Below are positions 7,561-18,557 of a stretch of DNA of 58,164 bases, piece by piece. The notes beneath the pieces were generated by a model that did not search any database, was not told the DNA's origin, and was given only the letters and a program-made list of their open reading frames with translations. Within the stretch, counting starts at the first letter, position 1; the number at the start of each line of letters is the position of its first letter. The position numbers were made by a program, and so were the translations under genes. The stretch covers positions 1 through 58,164 of the forward strand of contig JALOLF010000009.1 in the NCBI GenBank assembly GCA_025456085.1, in the 5' to 3' direction. The DNA comes from Acidimicrobiales bacterium (lineage in GTDB: Bacteria > Actinomycetota > Acidimicrobiia > Acidimicrobiales > Acidimicrobilacustridaceae).

Positions 7561-8814
7561 TTGCGCGTGCCCACCGACGACAGCACTGCGATGTCGGCCG
7601 TCCGGGAGCCTCCGGCACTCGGGGTCGACGACGTGCGCCGAGCTGCGGCCGCCCTCGCCGGCTCGGTGGTGCGCACCCGCTCGCACCACGCCCGGACGCT
7701 GTCGGACCTGCTCGGGGCCCACGTCGTCGTCAAGTTCGAGAGCGAGCAGTTCACCGCGTCGTTCAAGGAGCGCGGTGCGCGCAACCGGCTGCTGGCACTC
7801 GACGTCGAGGCCCGGACACGGGGCGTGCTGGCGGTCTCGGCCGGCAACCACGCCCAGGCCGTGGCCCACCACGCCCGTCTGCTGGGCATCCCCGCCACCA
7901 TCGTCATGCCGGCCACGACGCCCAACCTGAAGGTCCGCAACACACGGGTCCTCGGCGCCGAGGTGGTGCTGCACGGCGCGACGCTGTCCGCGGCCGCGTC
8001 GCGCGCCGAGGCGCTGCGCGCGGAGCGGGGCCTCACCTTCGTGCACCCCTACGACGATCCCCTCGTCATCGCCGGGCAGGGCACCGCCACGCTCGAGCTC
8101 CTCACCGACCACCCCGACCTCGAGGTGCTCGTGGTGCCCGTGGGCGGCGGCGGGATGCTGGCGGGGGCCACGCTCGTGGCGCGAGCCCTGCATCCGGACC
8201 TGGAGCTCGTCGGCGTGGAGTCGGTCCGGTACCCGTCGATGCTCGACGCGGTGCGGGGGCTGGACCTGCCGGTCGGCGGCACGACCATCGCCGAGGGCAT
8301 CGCGGTGGCCGAGCCCGGGGTGCTGACCTCGCGCCTCATCACGGCAGGCGTGGACGAGCTGCTGACCGTGGAGGAGACGTCGATCGAGACGGCCATCGAC
8401 CTCTACCTGGAGATCGAGAAGGTCGTGGCCGAAGGCGCGGGCGCAGCTGCGCTGGCCGCTCTCGTCGAGCACCCCGGACGGTTCCGGGGGCGCCGGGTGG
8501 GCGTGTTCCTGAGCGGCGCCAACATCGATCCCGGGCTGCTGGCGCAGGTCATCCTGCGGGGCCTGGCCCGCGACCACCGCCTCACCCGGCTGGCCGTCGC
8601 CACCGACGACCGCCCCGGTGAGCTCGGCCGTCTGGCCACCGCGCTGGGCGCGCTGGGTGCCAACATCGTGGAGGTCCGCCACGGCCGCACCTTCGCCAAC
8701 CTGACGGCCAAGCAGGTGGACGTCGAGGTGGTGGTCGAGACCATGGACGCCGATCACCACGACCGGGTGCTGGCCGGCCTGGCCGAGCAGGGCTGGGCGG
8801 CGAGGATCGTCTGA
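7561..8814 (+). CDS. ilvA: Threonine ammonia-lyase with C-terminal ACT domain
   Basis: The enzyme deaminates L-threonine to 2-oxobutanoate with pyridoxal phosphate, feeding isoleucine synthesis or threonine breakdown. The PLP lysine lies in F-T-A-S-F-K-E-R-G-A (about residue 67). The motif S-A-G-N-H-A-Q binds the substrate carboxylate, and V-G-G-G-G-M-L-A-G binds the phosphate. An ACT regulatory domain begins near residue 340 (A-T-D-D-R-P-G-E-L). Length of about 417 is typical of the single-ACT class. The start is uncertain among TTG 7561, GTG 7567 and ATG 7591; GGGAG just upstream favours 7561. Confidence 0.92.
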   Translation: MRVPTDDSTAMSAVREPPALGVDDVRRAAAALAGSVVRTRSHHARTLSDLLGAHVVVKFESEQFTASFKERGARNRLLALDVEARTRGVLAVSAGNHAQAVAHHARLLGIPATIVMPATTPNLKVRNTRVLGAEVVLHGATLSAAASRAEALRAERGLTFVHPYDDPLVIAGQGTATLELLTDHPDLEVLVVPVGGGGMLAGATLVARALHPDLELVGVESVRYPSMLDAVRGLDLPVGGTTIAEGIAVAEPGVLTSRLITAGVDELLTVEETSIETAIDLYLEIEKVVAEGAGAAALAALVEHPGRFRGRRVGVFLSGANIDPGLLAQVILRGLARDHRLTRLAVATDDRPGELGRLATALGALGANIVEVRHGRTFANLTAKQVDVEVVVETMDADHHDRVLAGLAEQGWAARIV

Positions 8815-8837
8815 GCACCACGACGGGCCTCACCCGG

Positions 8838-8868
8838 GGCGCACCGGGCGGCTTGCACACGGTGCGCC
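8838..8868. terminator. Convergent terminator hairpin
   Basis: GGCGCACCG (8838-8846) pairs perfectly with CGGTGCGCC (8860-8868) around a 13-base loop. It lies between the convergent threonine ammonia-lyase and acyltransferase genes, so it can end transcription from both sides. Confidence 0.6.
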
Positions 8869-8873
8869 GCCGC

Positions 8874-10937
8874 TCACGGTCCCCGCTCGAACATCTGGTC
8901 CGTGAGCCAGGTGCCGGCGACGTCCGCGCCGGGCCCTTCGAAGTGCAGGCCGTCCGGCCGCAGCACCACACCGTCGATCTCGGAGGTGCAGTGATCGTGA
9001 TCCGTGCACAGCCAGGCGTTCAGGTCGACCAGGCGGGCGGCGGGCCGGGCCTCGACCGCGGCCCGGTAGGCGTCGTTGAGGCAGTCGGTGCCCACATCCA
9101 CCGAGTCGGGCATGAAGGGGAAGTCGCCGTAGGGCGCGGTGGCCACGAAGACGGTGGCGCCCTGTGCGCCCAGCACGTCGATCGCGGTGGCCACCTCGTC
9201 GCGGTACCAGGACACGAAGTCCGGATCACAGGCATCGAGGAACCGGCCGGCCACCTCCCGCTGCCCCATGCCGGGCGCCCCGACGACGAGGAGCGCGGCG
9301 TCGGGACGGAAGGTCGCCACATCGTCGGCCCAGCGGGTGGGCCACGTCGCACAGAACGGGTCGTCCTGGCGGATGGTGCCGTCCTCGTAGCGGATGCGAC
9401 CGGAATCACGGGCCACGCCACATCCGATGAGCCCCCGGTTGGCGACCTCGATCTCCAACGACGAGCCGGTCAGGGCGAGGCGGTCCCCGAGCAGTGCCGC
9501 CACGGAGTCGCCCACGAGCAGGACGCGCGCCGGGCGGTCCACGGGTCGGGCGATGGCACCGGTGCCGTCCCCGGGTGTGGGCGTCGTCGGCACGGTGGCC
9601 GATGAACCGGCCGTGGCCTCGGTGGCGTCGGGCTCCGAGCGTTCCGGGGCCACGGACTCCAGCGGCGTGAGCGCCGCGGCGGCGTCGCCCGAGGTGGCGC
9701 GCGACAGCGCCAGCGGATCCGATGCCGTCGGCCGCTGGATCCCCCCGGCCGTGGCGAGCAGCACGGCGGCGACACAGGCCAGGGCGGCGGTGGGCATCGT
9801 GTAGGCGGGCCGCCACCACGCAGCCACCACCCGCTGGCGGATGGGCTGCTCCAGATACCGGTACGACACCAGGGCGAAGGCCAGACTCACCCCGACCTGC
9901 AGCGCGAACAGCGTCCAGCCGTTGGCGACCTCCTCGCGCCGCAGCGTGATGAACACCGGCCAGTGCCACAGGTAGAGCCCGTAGCTGATGAGTCCGAGGC
10001 TCCGCAGGGGCGCCACCGACAGCACCCGGGAGAGCGGGCCGGCCGTCGGATGGGACACGGACCCCAACAGCGCCACCACGGCCAGGGCACAGGCCAGGAA
10101 CCCGCCCTGGTAGAGCCAGTCGTCGGACCCGCTGGTGGTCGACCAGGCCCAGGCCAGGAACCCTGCGGCGGCCACGGCCACGACCTCCAGCGCCCACCGC
10201 CCGACCCTCCCCCGGACGTGGCCCCAGCGGGCCAGCACGATGGCCAGCGCTGCGCCCGACAGGATCCCCGTGAGGCGGGTGTCGGTGCCCAGGTACACCC
10301 GCGACGGGTCCTCGCCGGGGGTGTGCAGGGTCGCCATCCACCACGTGGACGCCAGTGCACCGGCGACGGCGCAGGCCAGCAGCAGGACCTGGCCGAGGTC
10401 GTCGCGGCCCCGAGCGGCCCGACGGCCGACGGCCAGCACCCCGAGCACCACGAGCGGCCACACCAGGTAGAACTGCTCCTCGATGGCCAGGCTCCACACG
10501 TGCTCGAGCGGAGAGGGCGCCGCGTACAGGTCCCAGTAGCCGTTCCCGGCTGCGATGGCATGCCAGTTGGCGACGTAGAACACGGTGCTCACGGCGTCGG
10601 CCCGGATGGCATCGAGCTCCCCCGGCGAGGCGAACACCATGGCGTAGAGGGCGACGCCGCCCAGCACGCCGAACAGGGCCGGGAGCAGCCGACGTGCCCG
10701 GCGCCCCCAGAACCGACGCAGGCCGATCCCACCGGTTCGCCGGTCCTCGGCGACGAGCAGCGAGGTGATGAGGAACCCGGAGAGCACGAAGAAGAGGTCC
10801 ACCCCCAGGAAGCCACCCTGGAGGTGCCCACCGTGGAAGGCCAGCACCCCGGCGACGGCCGCGCCGCGCAGCCCGTCGAGGGCGGGGACGTGGCGGAGCT
10901 CGAAGCGGTTGCCGGGCGTCGGCGCCGGGGAACCCAT
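8874..10937 (-). CDS. OafA/YrhL-type membrane acyltransferase with fused SGNH domain
   Basis: The 687-residue product starts with the acyltransferase-3 motif V-P-A-L-D-G-L-R-G, followed by about ten membrane segments and the family motif F-F-V-L-S-G-F-L-I-T. From about residue 460 a periplasmic SGNH hydrolase-like domain follows: V-L-L-V-G-D-S-V carries the serine and D-G-L-H the Asp-His pair near the C-terminus. Such two-domain proteins O-acetylate surface polysaccharides, peptidoglycan or lipids using an acyl donor passed across the membrane. The acceptor here is unknown. A Ser/Thr/Ala-rich linker of about 70 residues joins the domains. ATG 10937 has GGAACGG upstream. Confidence 0.93.
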   Translation of the reverse strand: MGSPAPTPGNRFELRHVPALDGLRGAAVAGVLAFHGGHLQGGFLGVDLFFVLSGFLITSLLVAEDRRTGGIGLRRFWGRRARRLLPALFGVLGGVALYAMVFASPGELDAIRADAVSTVFYVANWHAIAAGNGYWDLYAAPSPLEHVWSLAIEEQFYLVWPLVVLGVLAVGRRAARGRDDLGQVLLLACAVAGALASTWWMATLHTPGEDPSRVYLGTDTRLTGILSGAALAIVLARWGHVRGRVGRWALEVVAVAAAGFLAWAWSTTSGSDDWLYQGGFLACALAVVALLGSVSHPTAGPLSRVLSVAPLRSLGLISYGLYLWHWPVFITLRREEVANGWTLFALQVGVSLAFALVSYRYLEQPIRQRVVAAWWRPAYTMPTAALACVAAVLLATAGGIQRPTASDPLALSRATSGDAAAALTPLESVAPERSEPDATEATAGSSATVPTTPTPGDGTGAIARPVDRPARVLLVGDSVAALLGDRLALTGSSLEIEVANRGLIGCGVARDSGRIRYEDGTIRQDDPFCATWPTRWADDVATFRPDAALLVVGAPGMGQREVAGRFLDACDPDFVSWYRDEVATAIDVLGAQGATVFVATAPYGDFPFMPDSVDVGTDCLNDAYRAAVEARPAARLVDLNAWLCTDHDHCTSEIDGVVLRPDGLHFEGPGADVAGTWLTDQMFERGP

Positions 10938-11016
10938 GGCCGTTCCACGCTACCGGGGGGTCGTGTGCCGGGGACAGCACCCGCTCGGCGCCGCCCGGCG
11001 GTCCGGACCGTGACCG

Positions 11017-11080
11017 GCGTCGCGGCGTCGCGGCGTCGCGGCGTCGCGGCGTCGCGGCGTCGCGGCGTCGCGGCGTCGCG
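11017..11080. repeat. Tandem array of eight GCGTCGCG octamers
   Basis: Eight exact copies of GCGTCGCG run without interruption through 64 bases. They fill a third of the 191-base gap between the divergent acyltransferase (start 10937) and phosphofructokinase (start 11129) genes, ending 48 bases before the latter's ATG. Perfect copies suggest recent slippage. A change in copy number would change promoter spacing for one or both genes. Confidence 0.95.
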
Positions 11081-11128
11081 GCGAGGCCGGTGTTGCCGAC
11101 GGGACGCCCGGCGCACGAGGCTGGACCC

Positions 11129-12259
11129 ATGACCTCGCACGCCGATCCACCCCCGATCCGCCGACTCGGGCTGCTGACCAGCGGCGGCGACTGCCCGGGG
11201 CTCAACGTGGCCATCCGGGCCGTGGTGCGACGGGCCACGCTCGGCCACGGCGTCGAGGTCATCGGGATCGAGGACGCCGTGGCAGGGCTGGTCGAGCGGC
11301 GGACGTATCCCCTGTCCTCCACCACCTTCGACCTGGGCGGCTTCGAGCCCATGCTCAGCACCGGCGGTTCGATCCTGGGTTCGCTCAACCGCGACATCGG
11401 CGACGTCGAGGAGGAGATGGATGCCGGCTACCGGGCGGCGGGCATCGACGCCCTGATCGCCATCGGCGGTGACGGCAGCCTCGGCATCCTCCACGAGCAC
11501 GCCCGTCGCCGGGGATGGCGCCTGGTGGGCATCCCCAAGACCATCGACAACGACGTGGCCTTCACCGACCGCTCCATCGGCTTCGACTCGGCCGTCAACA
11601 CCGTGGTCCACGCCATGGGCCAGCTGCGCACCACCGGGGTCAGCCACGACCGGGTGATGGTGCTCGAGACGATGGGCCGCCACGCCGGCCATCTGGCACT
11701 CCACGCCGGCATCGCCGGTGGCGCCGACGTCATCCTGGTGCCGGAGATCCCCTACACGCTCGACGGCCTGCTCGAGACCATCGAGCGCACCCGTGAGGCC
11801 CGCGGCCACCTGTTCGCCCTGGTGGTGGTGGCCGAGGGCGCAGCCGACTCGTCGGGGCAGCTCGTGACGGCGTCCGACCGCGACGGGCGGGCACGTCTCG
11901 GGGGCATCGGCGCCCTCCTGGCCGAACAGATCGAGGCAGGCGCCGGCGGCCGCATCGAGGCCCGGGCGACCGTGCTGGGCCACCTGCAGCGCGGCGGCCC
12001 GCCCAGCCCGCTCGACGCGCTGCTGGCCACGGCACTGGGCGTGCACGCCGTCGACCTGGCCATGGCGGGGCGCTTCGACACGATGGCCGCGTGGCGGGGT
12101 GGCCGCCTGGAGACGGTGCCGCTGCTCGACGTGGTGCGCGTCGGGTCCAATCCGGTGGACCCCGCCAGCCAACTCGTCGAGACCGCCCGGGCCATGGGCA
12201 TCTACCTGGGCGATCCCGATGCGGTGCTGGCGTCCACCCGCACGACGGGCACCACCTGA
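11129..12259 (+). CDS. pfkA: 6-phosphofructokinase, predicted ATP-dependent
   Basis: The enzyme phosphorylates fructose 6-phosphate to fructose 1,6-bisphosphate in glycolysis. The N-terminus has L-T-S-G-G-D-C-P-G-L-N. The phosphate-donor motif is G-G-D-G-S, and the catalytic motif is P-K-T-I-D-N-D with the base Asp. Gly at the position of E. coli residue 104 favours ATP over pyrophosphate, while Lys at position 124 is shared with pyrophosphate enzymes. This Gly/Lys pair is known from group III actinobacterial PFKs. The substrate motif M-G-R-H-A-G is present. Length is 376 residues, and ATG 11129 was chosen because it directly precedes the conserved domain. Its promoter region contains the octamer repeat. 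Confidence 0.95.
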   Translation: MTSHADPPPIRRLGLLTSGGDCPGLNVAIRAVVRRATLGHGVEVIGIEDAVAGLVERRTYPLSSTTFDLGGFEPMLSTGGSILGSLNRDIGDVEEEMDAGYRAAGIDALIAIGGDGSLGILHEHARRRGWRLVGIPKTIDNDVAFTDRSIGFDSAVNTVVHAMGQLRTTGVSHDRVMVLETMGRHAGHLALHAGIAGGADVILVPEIPYTLDGLLETIERTREARGHLFALVVVAEGAADSSGQLVTASDRDGRARLGGIGALLAEQIEAGAGGRIEARATVLGHLQRGGPPSPLDALLATALGVHAVDLAMAGRFDTMAAWRGGRLETVPLLDVVRVGSNPVDPASQLVETARAMGIYLGDPDAVLASTRTTGTT

Positions 12260-12291
12260 CCTGCCGCCGGCCCGCGACGGCCTAGCCTGCG

Positions 12292-13017
12292 GTGGTGACC
12301 GCCACCCCACCGCCGCCGTCGCCACCACCGTCGACGGCCCCGGACGACGGCCCGCCGGCGATCCCCGCCGCCACGGTGATCCTCGTGCGCGACGGCGCGA
12401 ACGGCCTCGAGGTCCTCGCGCTGCGACGGGACTCGAAGCTCTCCTTCGCCGGCGGGATGTGGGTGTTCCCCGGCGGACGCATCGACCCCGAGGACGAGGA
12501 TCCCGCGGCGCCCGGCGACGTGGGTCGCGCCGCGCGTCGCGCCGCGGTGCGGGAAGCGGCCGAGGAAGCCGGCCTGGTCGTGGACCACGAGTCGCTGCTG
12601 TGGTTCTCCCACTGGACACCCCCGCCCATCTCGCCCAAGCGCTTCGCGACCTGGTTCTTCCTGGCGCCCGCCCCCACGGGCGACGTGGTCGTCGACGACG
12701 GCGAGATCCGGGACCACCAGTGGGTCGACCCCGCCGAGGCGCTGCGACGACGCGATGCCGGCGAGATCGAGCTGAGCCCACCGACCTGGATCACGCTGTC
12801 GCAGCTCGCGGCCTTCGACTCGGTGGCCGAGGCCGTCGACACCGTCGCCGCCTGGGAGCCCGAGTTCTTCGCCACCCGCATCGCCGTCGTCGGCGACGCG
12901 CTCGTGGCGCTCTACCACGGCGACGCCGGCTACGACCGCACCGACGCGTCCGTGCCGGGGCCGCGGCACCGTCTGTGGATGACCAACGACGGCTGGCGCT
13001 ACGAGCGCAGCACCTGA
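12292..13017 (+). CDS. Nudix hydrolase
   Basis: The 241-residue product has a Pro-rich N-terminus and a Nudix domain beginning near residue 24 (A-A-T-V-I-L-V-R). The Nudix box runs from G-G-R-I-D-P-E to R-E-A-A-E-E-A-G-L, with an insertion between the first Gly/Glu part and the REUxEE part. This layout matches the NUDT19/CoA-diphosphatase-like subgroup, so hydrolysis of CoA or acyl-CoA is possible but not shown. Two adjacent GTG codons (12292, 12295) can start it. It follows the phosphofructokinase gene by 32 bases and may share its transcript. Confidence 0.9.
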   Translation: MVTATPPPPSPPPSTAPDDGPPAIPAATVILVRDGANGLEVLALRRDSKLSFAGGMWVFPGGRIDPEDEDPAAPGDVGRAARRAAVREAAEEAGLVVDHESLLWFSHWTPPPISPKRFATWFFLAPAPTGDVVVDDGEIRDHQWVDPAEALRRRDAGEIELSPPTWITLSQLAAFDSVAEAVDTVAAWEPEFFATRIAVVGDALVALYHGDAGYDRTDASVPGPRHRLWMTNDGWRYERST

Positions 13018-13050
13018 TCGACCCGGCGACCGACGCATCGGCCGCAGCGG

Positions 13051-13839
13051 TCACCCCAGGCGCAGCACGGATCCCTGGCGGGTGCGACGGGCGGTGCCCG
13101 TGCGCTGCACCCAGGCCGTGTCGTCGACCGAGCTGTCGGTGGTGACGCACCCGCCGTCGCCGAGCGCCTGGTAGTTGACCGTCGCCGCGCCCACCCCGTG
13201 CCAGGTGCCGTCCGATCCCCGGACCCGTGCGTCCGACCACCGCACGCTCGTGCCACGGGCGTCGCAGGGTGCGAACACCTCGGACCACACCATGGGTGAC
13301 ACCAGCGACGTGGCCGGCACCCACAGGTCCCGGACCACGGTCTCCTCGCCGGTGCGCTCGTCGGTGACGCTGCCCCGCCAGGCGAGATGACCTGGCGGCG
13401 CATCGACGTCGCCCTCGGGTGCGCGACGCACCCGCAACCGGTACGCCGCACCGGGCTCCCAGGCGAAGTCGCGGGTGTTGACGTTGGCGGGAGCGCTCGG
13501 CAGGGCGCTCGCCGAGCCGGCCAGCTCGCCGCCACCCTGGCGGTAGCCGCCCCAGTTGACGGCGGTGTGCCCGGGATGGCGCTGGTACCACTGCAGGCCC
13601 AGGTGGGCGCCGCCGGCGCGCCGACCCCGGTCCTCGAAGGAGACCTGCAGGGCCCAGAAGTGCAGGTCGCGCACCGGCGGGACCTCGTCGACGGTCAGCG
13701 TCACCTCGACCGCGTCGAACGGCCCCGCGCCGGCCTGCCAGACGAGGTGGAACGACGAGGCCCCGTTGCCCGACGGCGGACGACCACGCGTGCCGTCCCA
13801 GCCGCCGGCCGGTCCCCGCAGCAGGTCACGCCAGCCCAT
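13051..13839 (-). CDS. Conserved hypothetical protein, probable beta-rich fold
   Basis: I do not recognise the family. The 262-residue product is rich in Trp and Gly, with no signal peptide or membrane segment. It appears to be mostly beta strands, for example V-E-V-T-L-T-V, F-W-A-L-Q-V-S-F and A-Y-R-L-R-V-R-R. The segment H-L-G-L-Q-W-Y followed by V-N-W-G-G-Y resembles concanavalin-like or DUF3472-type beta sandwiches, a guess from pattern only. The ATG at 13839 is followed 20 bases on by the end of the SDR gene on the same strand, so it may be the second gene of that transcript. Confidence 0.7.
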   Translation of the reverse strand: MGWRDLLRGPAGGWDGTRGRPPSGNGASSFHLVWQAGAGPFDAVEVTLTVDEVPPVRDLHFWALQVSFEDRGRRAGGAHLGLQWYQRHPGHTAVNWGGYRQGGGELAGSASALPSAPANVNTRDFAWEPGAAYRLRVRRAPEGDVDAPPGHLAWRGSVTDERTGEETVVRDLWVPATSLVSPMVWSEVFAPCDARGTSVRWSDARVRGSDGTWHGVGAATVNYQALGDGGCVTTDSSVDDTAWVQRTGTARRTRQGSVLRLG

Positions 13840-13862
13840 CGCCGCTCCTCACGCGGTCCGGC

Positions 13863-14660
13863 TCACCACTCGAGGCCCAGCGTCTCCCGCATGGTCGCCT
13901 CGAAGGTGGCGTCGTCGAGCGCGGCGCGTGTCGCCACGATCATCTCGGCGTCGGCGCCGACCGGGGTGCGCAACGGCCAGGCGTCGGCCTCGACGGCATC
14001 GGCGACGACCCCGGCGACGAGCTCGGGGCCGGGGGCTGGCTCGCCGCCGCCCAGCCTGGCCGAGCTCGCCTCCCACTGGCGCGACAGCTCGTCGTAGGGC
14101 GGCGTCTGGTCACCGACGTGGCGGTTGTTGTCCCCGAAGCTCGTCTCGATGATCCCCGGTTCGATGATCACGACCCGGATGCCGAAGTGCGCCAGCTCGT
14201 AGTGCATGGCCTCCGACAGGGCCTCCACCGCGAACTTGGAGCCGGCGTAGAAGCCGCTGAACGGAGCCGCCACCCGGCCGGCCACCGACGACACGTTGAC
14301 CACGACGCCGGCGCCTCGCTGGCGCATGCCGGGCACGACGGCCTGCACCATGCGCACGAGCCCGAAGTAGTTGGTCTCGAACATGGACCGGACCTCGGCG
14401 ATCGGCACGGACTCGACGGGCCCGTGCACCCCGTAGCCGGCGTTGTTCACCAACACGTCGACGGGTCCCGCGGCGGCCACCGCCGCCGCGACCGAGGCGT
14501 CGTCGTCGACGTCGAGCGCCAGGCGCAGCGCCACGTCGAGACCGTCGAGGCTCTCGGGTCGGCGCGCCGTGGCCACGACCTCGTGACCCCGTCGGGTCAG
14601 CTCGACGGCGGCCGCCCGGCCGATGCCGGTGGAACAACCGGTGATGAGTGCTCGTGCCAT
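13863..14660 (-). CDS. Short-chain dehydrogenase/reductase (classical SDR)
   Basis: The 265-residue product has the classical cofactor motif T-G-C-S-T-G-I-G (residues 7-14), the N-N-A-G motif, and the catalytic S-S and Y-A-G-S-K (YxxxK) in the expected order. The residues A-R-R after the second strand favour NADP(H). The substrate is unknown. ATG 14660 has AGGGGGACC upstream. The hypothetical gene at 13051-13839 follows on the same strand. Confidence 0.93.
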   Translation of the reverse strand: MARALITGCSTGIGRAAAVELTRRGHEVVATARRPESLDGLDVALRLALDVDDDASVAAAVAAAGPVDVLVNNAGYGVHGPVESVPIAEVRSMFETNYFGLVRMVQAVVPGMRQRGAGVVVNVSSVAGRVAAPFSGFYAGSKFAVEALSEAMHYELAHFGIRVVIIEPGIIETSFGDNNRHVGDQTPPYDELSRQWEASSARLGGGEPAPGPELVAGVVADAVEADAWPLRTPVGADAEMIVATRAALDDATFEATMRETLGLEW

Positions 14661-14810
14661 GGTCCCCCTCGGTGGATCCGGCAGGCTATCCACGACCGAC
14701 GCACCGTGTCCGGTCCTGGGACCATCGCCCCTTGCCCGGTGCTCCACAGGAGGCCACCGTGAGGGGTGGACGCGAGCCGCCGTGGGCGCGCCCGTCCGGG
14801 AGGAGATGCC

Positions 14811-15194
14811 ATGGGCACCGAGCGTGAGGCGTGGGACGACGTCGACCAACGGGTCTCGGAGCTGGGCCAACGGCTCCGCCAGCACTTCGGCGGATCAGGC
14901 GACGACGAGCGCGGCGCAGCCATGCGCGAGGCGGTGCGGGCGCTGACCGCCGCCCTCGATCGGGTCGGTGCCAGCATCTCCGCCGCAGCCAACGACCCCG
15001 AGGTGCGCGACGCCGCCCGTGACGCCACCACCGCGCTGGGCCGGGCCGTCGGAGCCACCCTCGACGAGCTGGGCCGCCAGATCGACGCCCTCGCCAAGCG
15101 CCGCGGCGAGACGACGGCGCCCTCGGGCGCCGGCTCCGGAGACACCCGACCGCCTCCCCCGGACCAGGCGGCGCTCGGCCACCCCGCTCCGTAG
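14811..15194 (+). CDS. Small helical protein of unknown function
   Basis: The 127-residue product has no signal peptide or membrane segment. Residues 8-105 are predicted to be long amphipathic helices rich in Ala, Arg, Asp and Glu (for example R-V-S-E-L-G-Q-R-L), likely a helical bundle or coiled coil. The tail is Pro- and Ser-rich. GGGAGGAG just before ATG 14811 is a strong ribosome site and fixes the start. It is divergent from the SDR gene. I do not recognise a named family. Confidence 0.75.
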   Translation: MGTEREAWDDVDQRVSELGQRLRQHFGGSGDDERGAAMREAVRALTAALDRVGASISAAANDPEVRDAARDATTALGRAVGATLDELGRQIDALAKRRGETTAPSGAGSGDTRPPPPDQAALGHPAP

Positions 15195-15220
15195 CCGACA
15201 ACGGCCGGCGAGCCCGAGCG

Positions 15221-15649
15221 TCAGTCCCGCCCGATCGACCGAGCCGCCGTCCAGGCCCGCCAGTCGCCCGAGGCGATGTGGCGTCGACCGGTGACGTCCC
15301 GGTTGTAGCGGTAGATCCAGGCGCTCATCGAGGTGCCCACCGACGCGAACGTCACGTCCACCACCACCCGCACGTACTCCGAACCGTGCGGGTCGGACGG
15401 GTCGCACTCCTCGAAGTGGTCGAGCACGGCCCAGGCCCCAGGATCCGCGACCCGCACGAGCTCGCCCGTCACGACCCCGTCGTCGGCGGCCACGAACCCC
15501 GGGTACCAGTCGATCTCGTACAGGGCGCCACGCACGGTGCAGGGCCCGAGCACCTCGAGCGCGCCGGCCACGCCCAGGCGCTCCGTGTGGCCCAGGCCGC
15601 TCAGCAACGTCCCGTACACGACCAGCAGGTCGGGCCCGTCCGGGGTCAT
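15221..15649 (-). CDS. Gamma-glutamylcyclotransferase (GGCT)-like protein
   Basis: The 142-residue product opens with V-V-Y-G-T-L-L-S-G, the YGTL substrate-binding motif of the GGCT/AIG2 fold. It contains the expected glutamate-bearing segment L-D-H-F-E-E-C. The fold cyclises gamma-glutamyl amines or peptides to 5-oxoproline, but bacterial members vary and the substrate is open. ATG 15649 fits the domain start. The ABC-F gene starts 68 bases away in the opposite direction. Confidence 0.87.
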   Translation of the reverse strand: MTPDGPDLLVVYGTLLSGLGHTERLGVAGALEVLGPCTVRGALYEIDWYPGFVAADDGVVTGELVRVADPGAWAVLDHFEECDPSDPHGSEYVRVVVDVTFASVGTSMSAWIYRYNRDVTGRRHIASGDWRAWTAARSIGRD

Positions 15650-15716
15650 GGTGCCGACGGTAGCCAGCCCCACGGTGCCGTCCGTGACCGCTCCCGGACT
15701 CGCTAGCGTCGGCACC

Positions 15717-17726
<2,010 letters not shown>

Positions 17727-17742
17727 CGGAGCGGTGGGGAGA

Positions 17743-18483
17743 TCAGCGGTCGGCGAGCACGATCCACAGGGAGCGCCCGACGGCCAGCGCCTCCCCGTCG
17801 GCGCCCTGCAGGACCACCTCCGCCCACAGCTTGCGGCCGTCGCGACCCGTGGGCCACGACACGACGCACAATGGCTCGCCGACCCGAGGTCGACGATCGA
17901 CCCGGGCCGACAGCCGAGCCAGCAGCGCCGGCTGCCCCGGCTCGATCTGGGTGAAGGCGGCGAACCCGCTGGGACAGTCGATCGCCGCCCAGACCATGGC
18001 CAGTGGCACCGAACCGTCCGGCTCCCCGATCGACGGGTGAGGCGTCCACGGCGTGGCGAGCACATCGCCCGCGGGCACCCGGCCGGCGAAGCACCGCAGC
18101 CCGTCGCCGGCGGCGCGCTCGGGACCGCACCCGAAGCACGTCGGGTAGACGTGGCCGTGCTCGGCGACGTCCCGCAGGTAGCGAGCGGCCCCGGCGGCGG
18201 CCTCGGCCGCGTCGACGGTGCGAGGAGCGACGACGTCGTCGAGGGCGTCCGGCGCCAGCTGCTCCCCCTCGACCACCAGCGCGTCGCCGTCCAGCAGGCG
18301 GACCCGACCCGGCGACGGACGGTCGACGGCCAGCGCCACCTCGAGCGGTGGCGGGAGGCGCAGGGAGACGACGGCGACCGGTCCCCCGAGCAGGTCCGCG
18401 ACGAGGCCGGTGGCGACGCCGCCGTGGGCGGTGGCGGGCGGACCGTTGAAGCGTGGGGCGATGACGATCGACTCGACGGGCAC
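17743..18483 (-). CDS. Hotdog-fold thioesterase-like protein
   Basis: The 246-residue product has the hotdog signature G-G-V-A-T-G-L-V-A-D-L-L near residue 21 (preceded by A-H), typical of acyl-CoA thioesterase-like folds. A second half (W-A-A-I-D-C-P-S-G) looks like a second hotdog repeat, giving a double-hotdog layout. The middle holds T-C-F-G-C-G-P-E, seen in uncharacterised actinobacterial members. Substrate unknown. Start is GTG 18483 with GAGAGAGG upstream. It converges on the ABC-F gene. Confidence 0.75.
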   Translation of the reverse strand: MPVESIVIAPRFNGPPATAHGGVATGLVADLLGGPVAVVSLRLPPPLEVALAVDRPSPGRVRLLDGDALVVEGEQLAPDALDDVVAPRTVDAAEAAAGAARYLRDVAEHGHVYPTCFGCGPERAAGDGLRCFAGRVPAGDVLATPWTPHPSIGEPDGSVPLAMVWAAIDCPSGFAAFTQIEPGQPALLARLSARVDRRPRVGEPLCVVSWPTGRDGRKLWAEVVLQGADGEALAVGRSLWIVLADR

Positions 18484-18557
18484 GAAACCTCTCTCTCCCG
18501 AAGTGAACTTCTGGGGACATCGTTGGCACTCGGGCAGTTGCGCCGTAGCCTGCGACC

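Noticed and set aside
11017..11080. CRISPR-like array
   Set aside because: The unit is only 8 bases with no spacers, so it is a simple tandem repeat.
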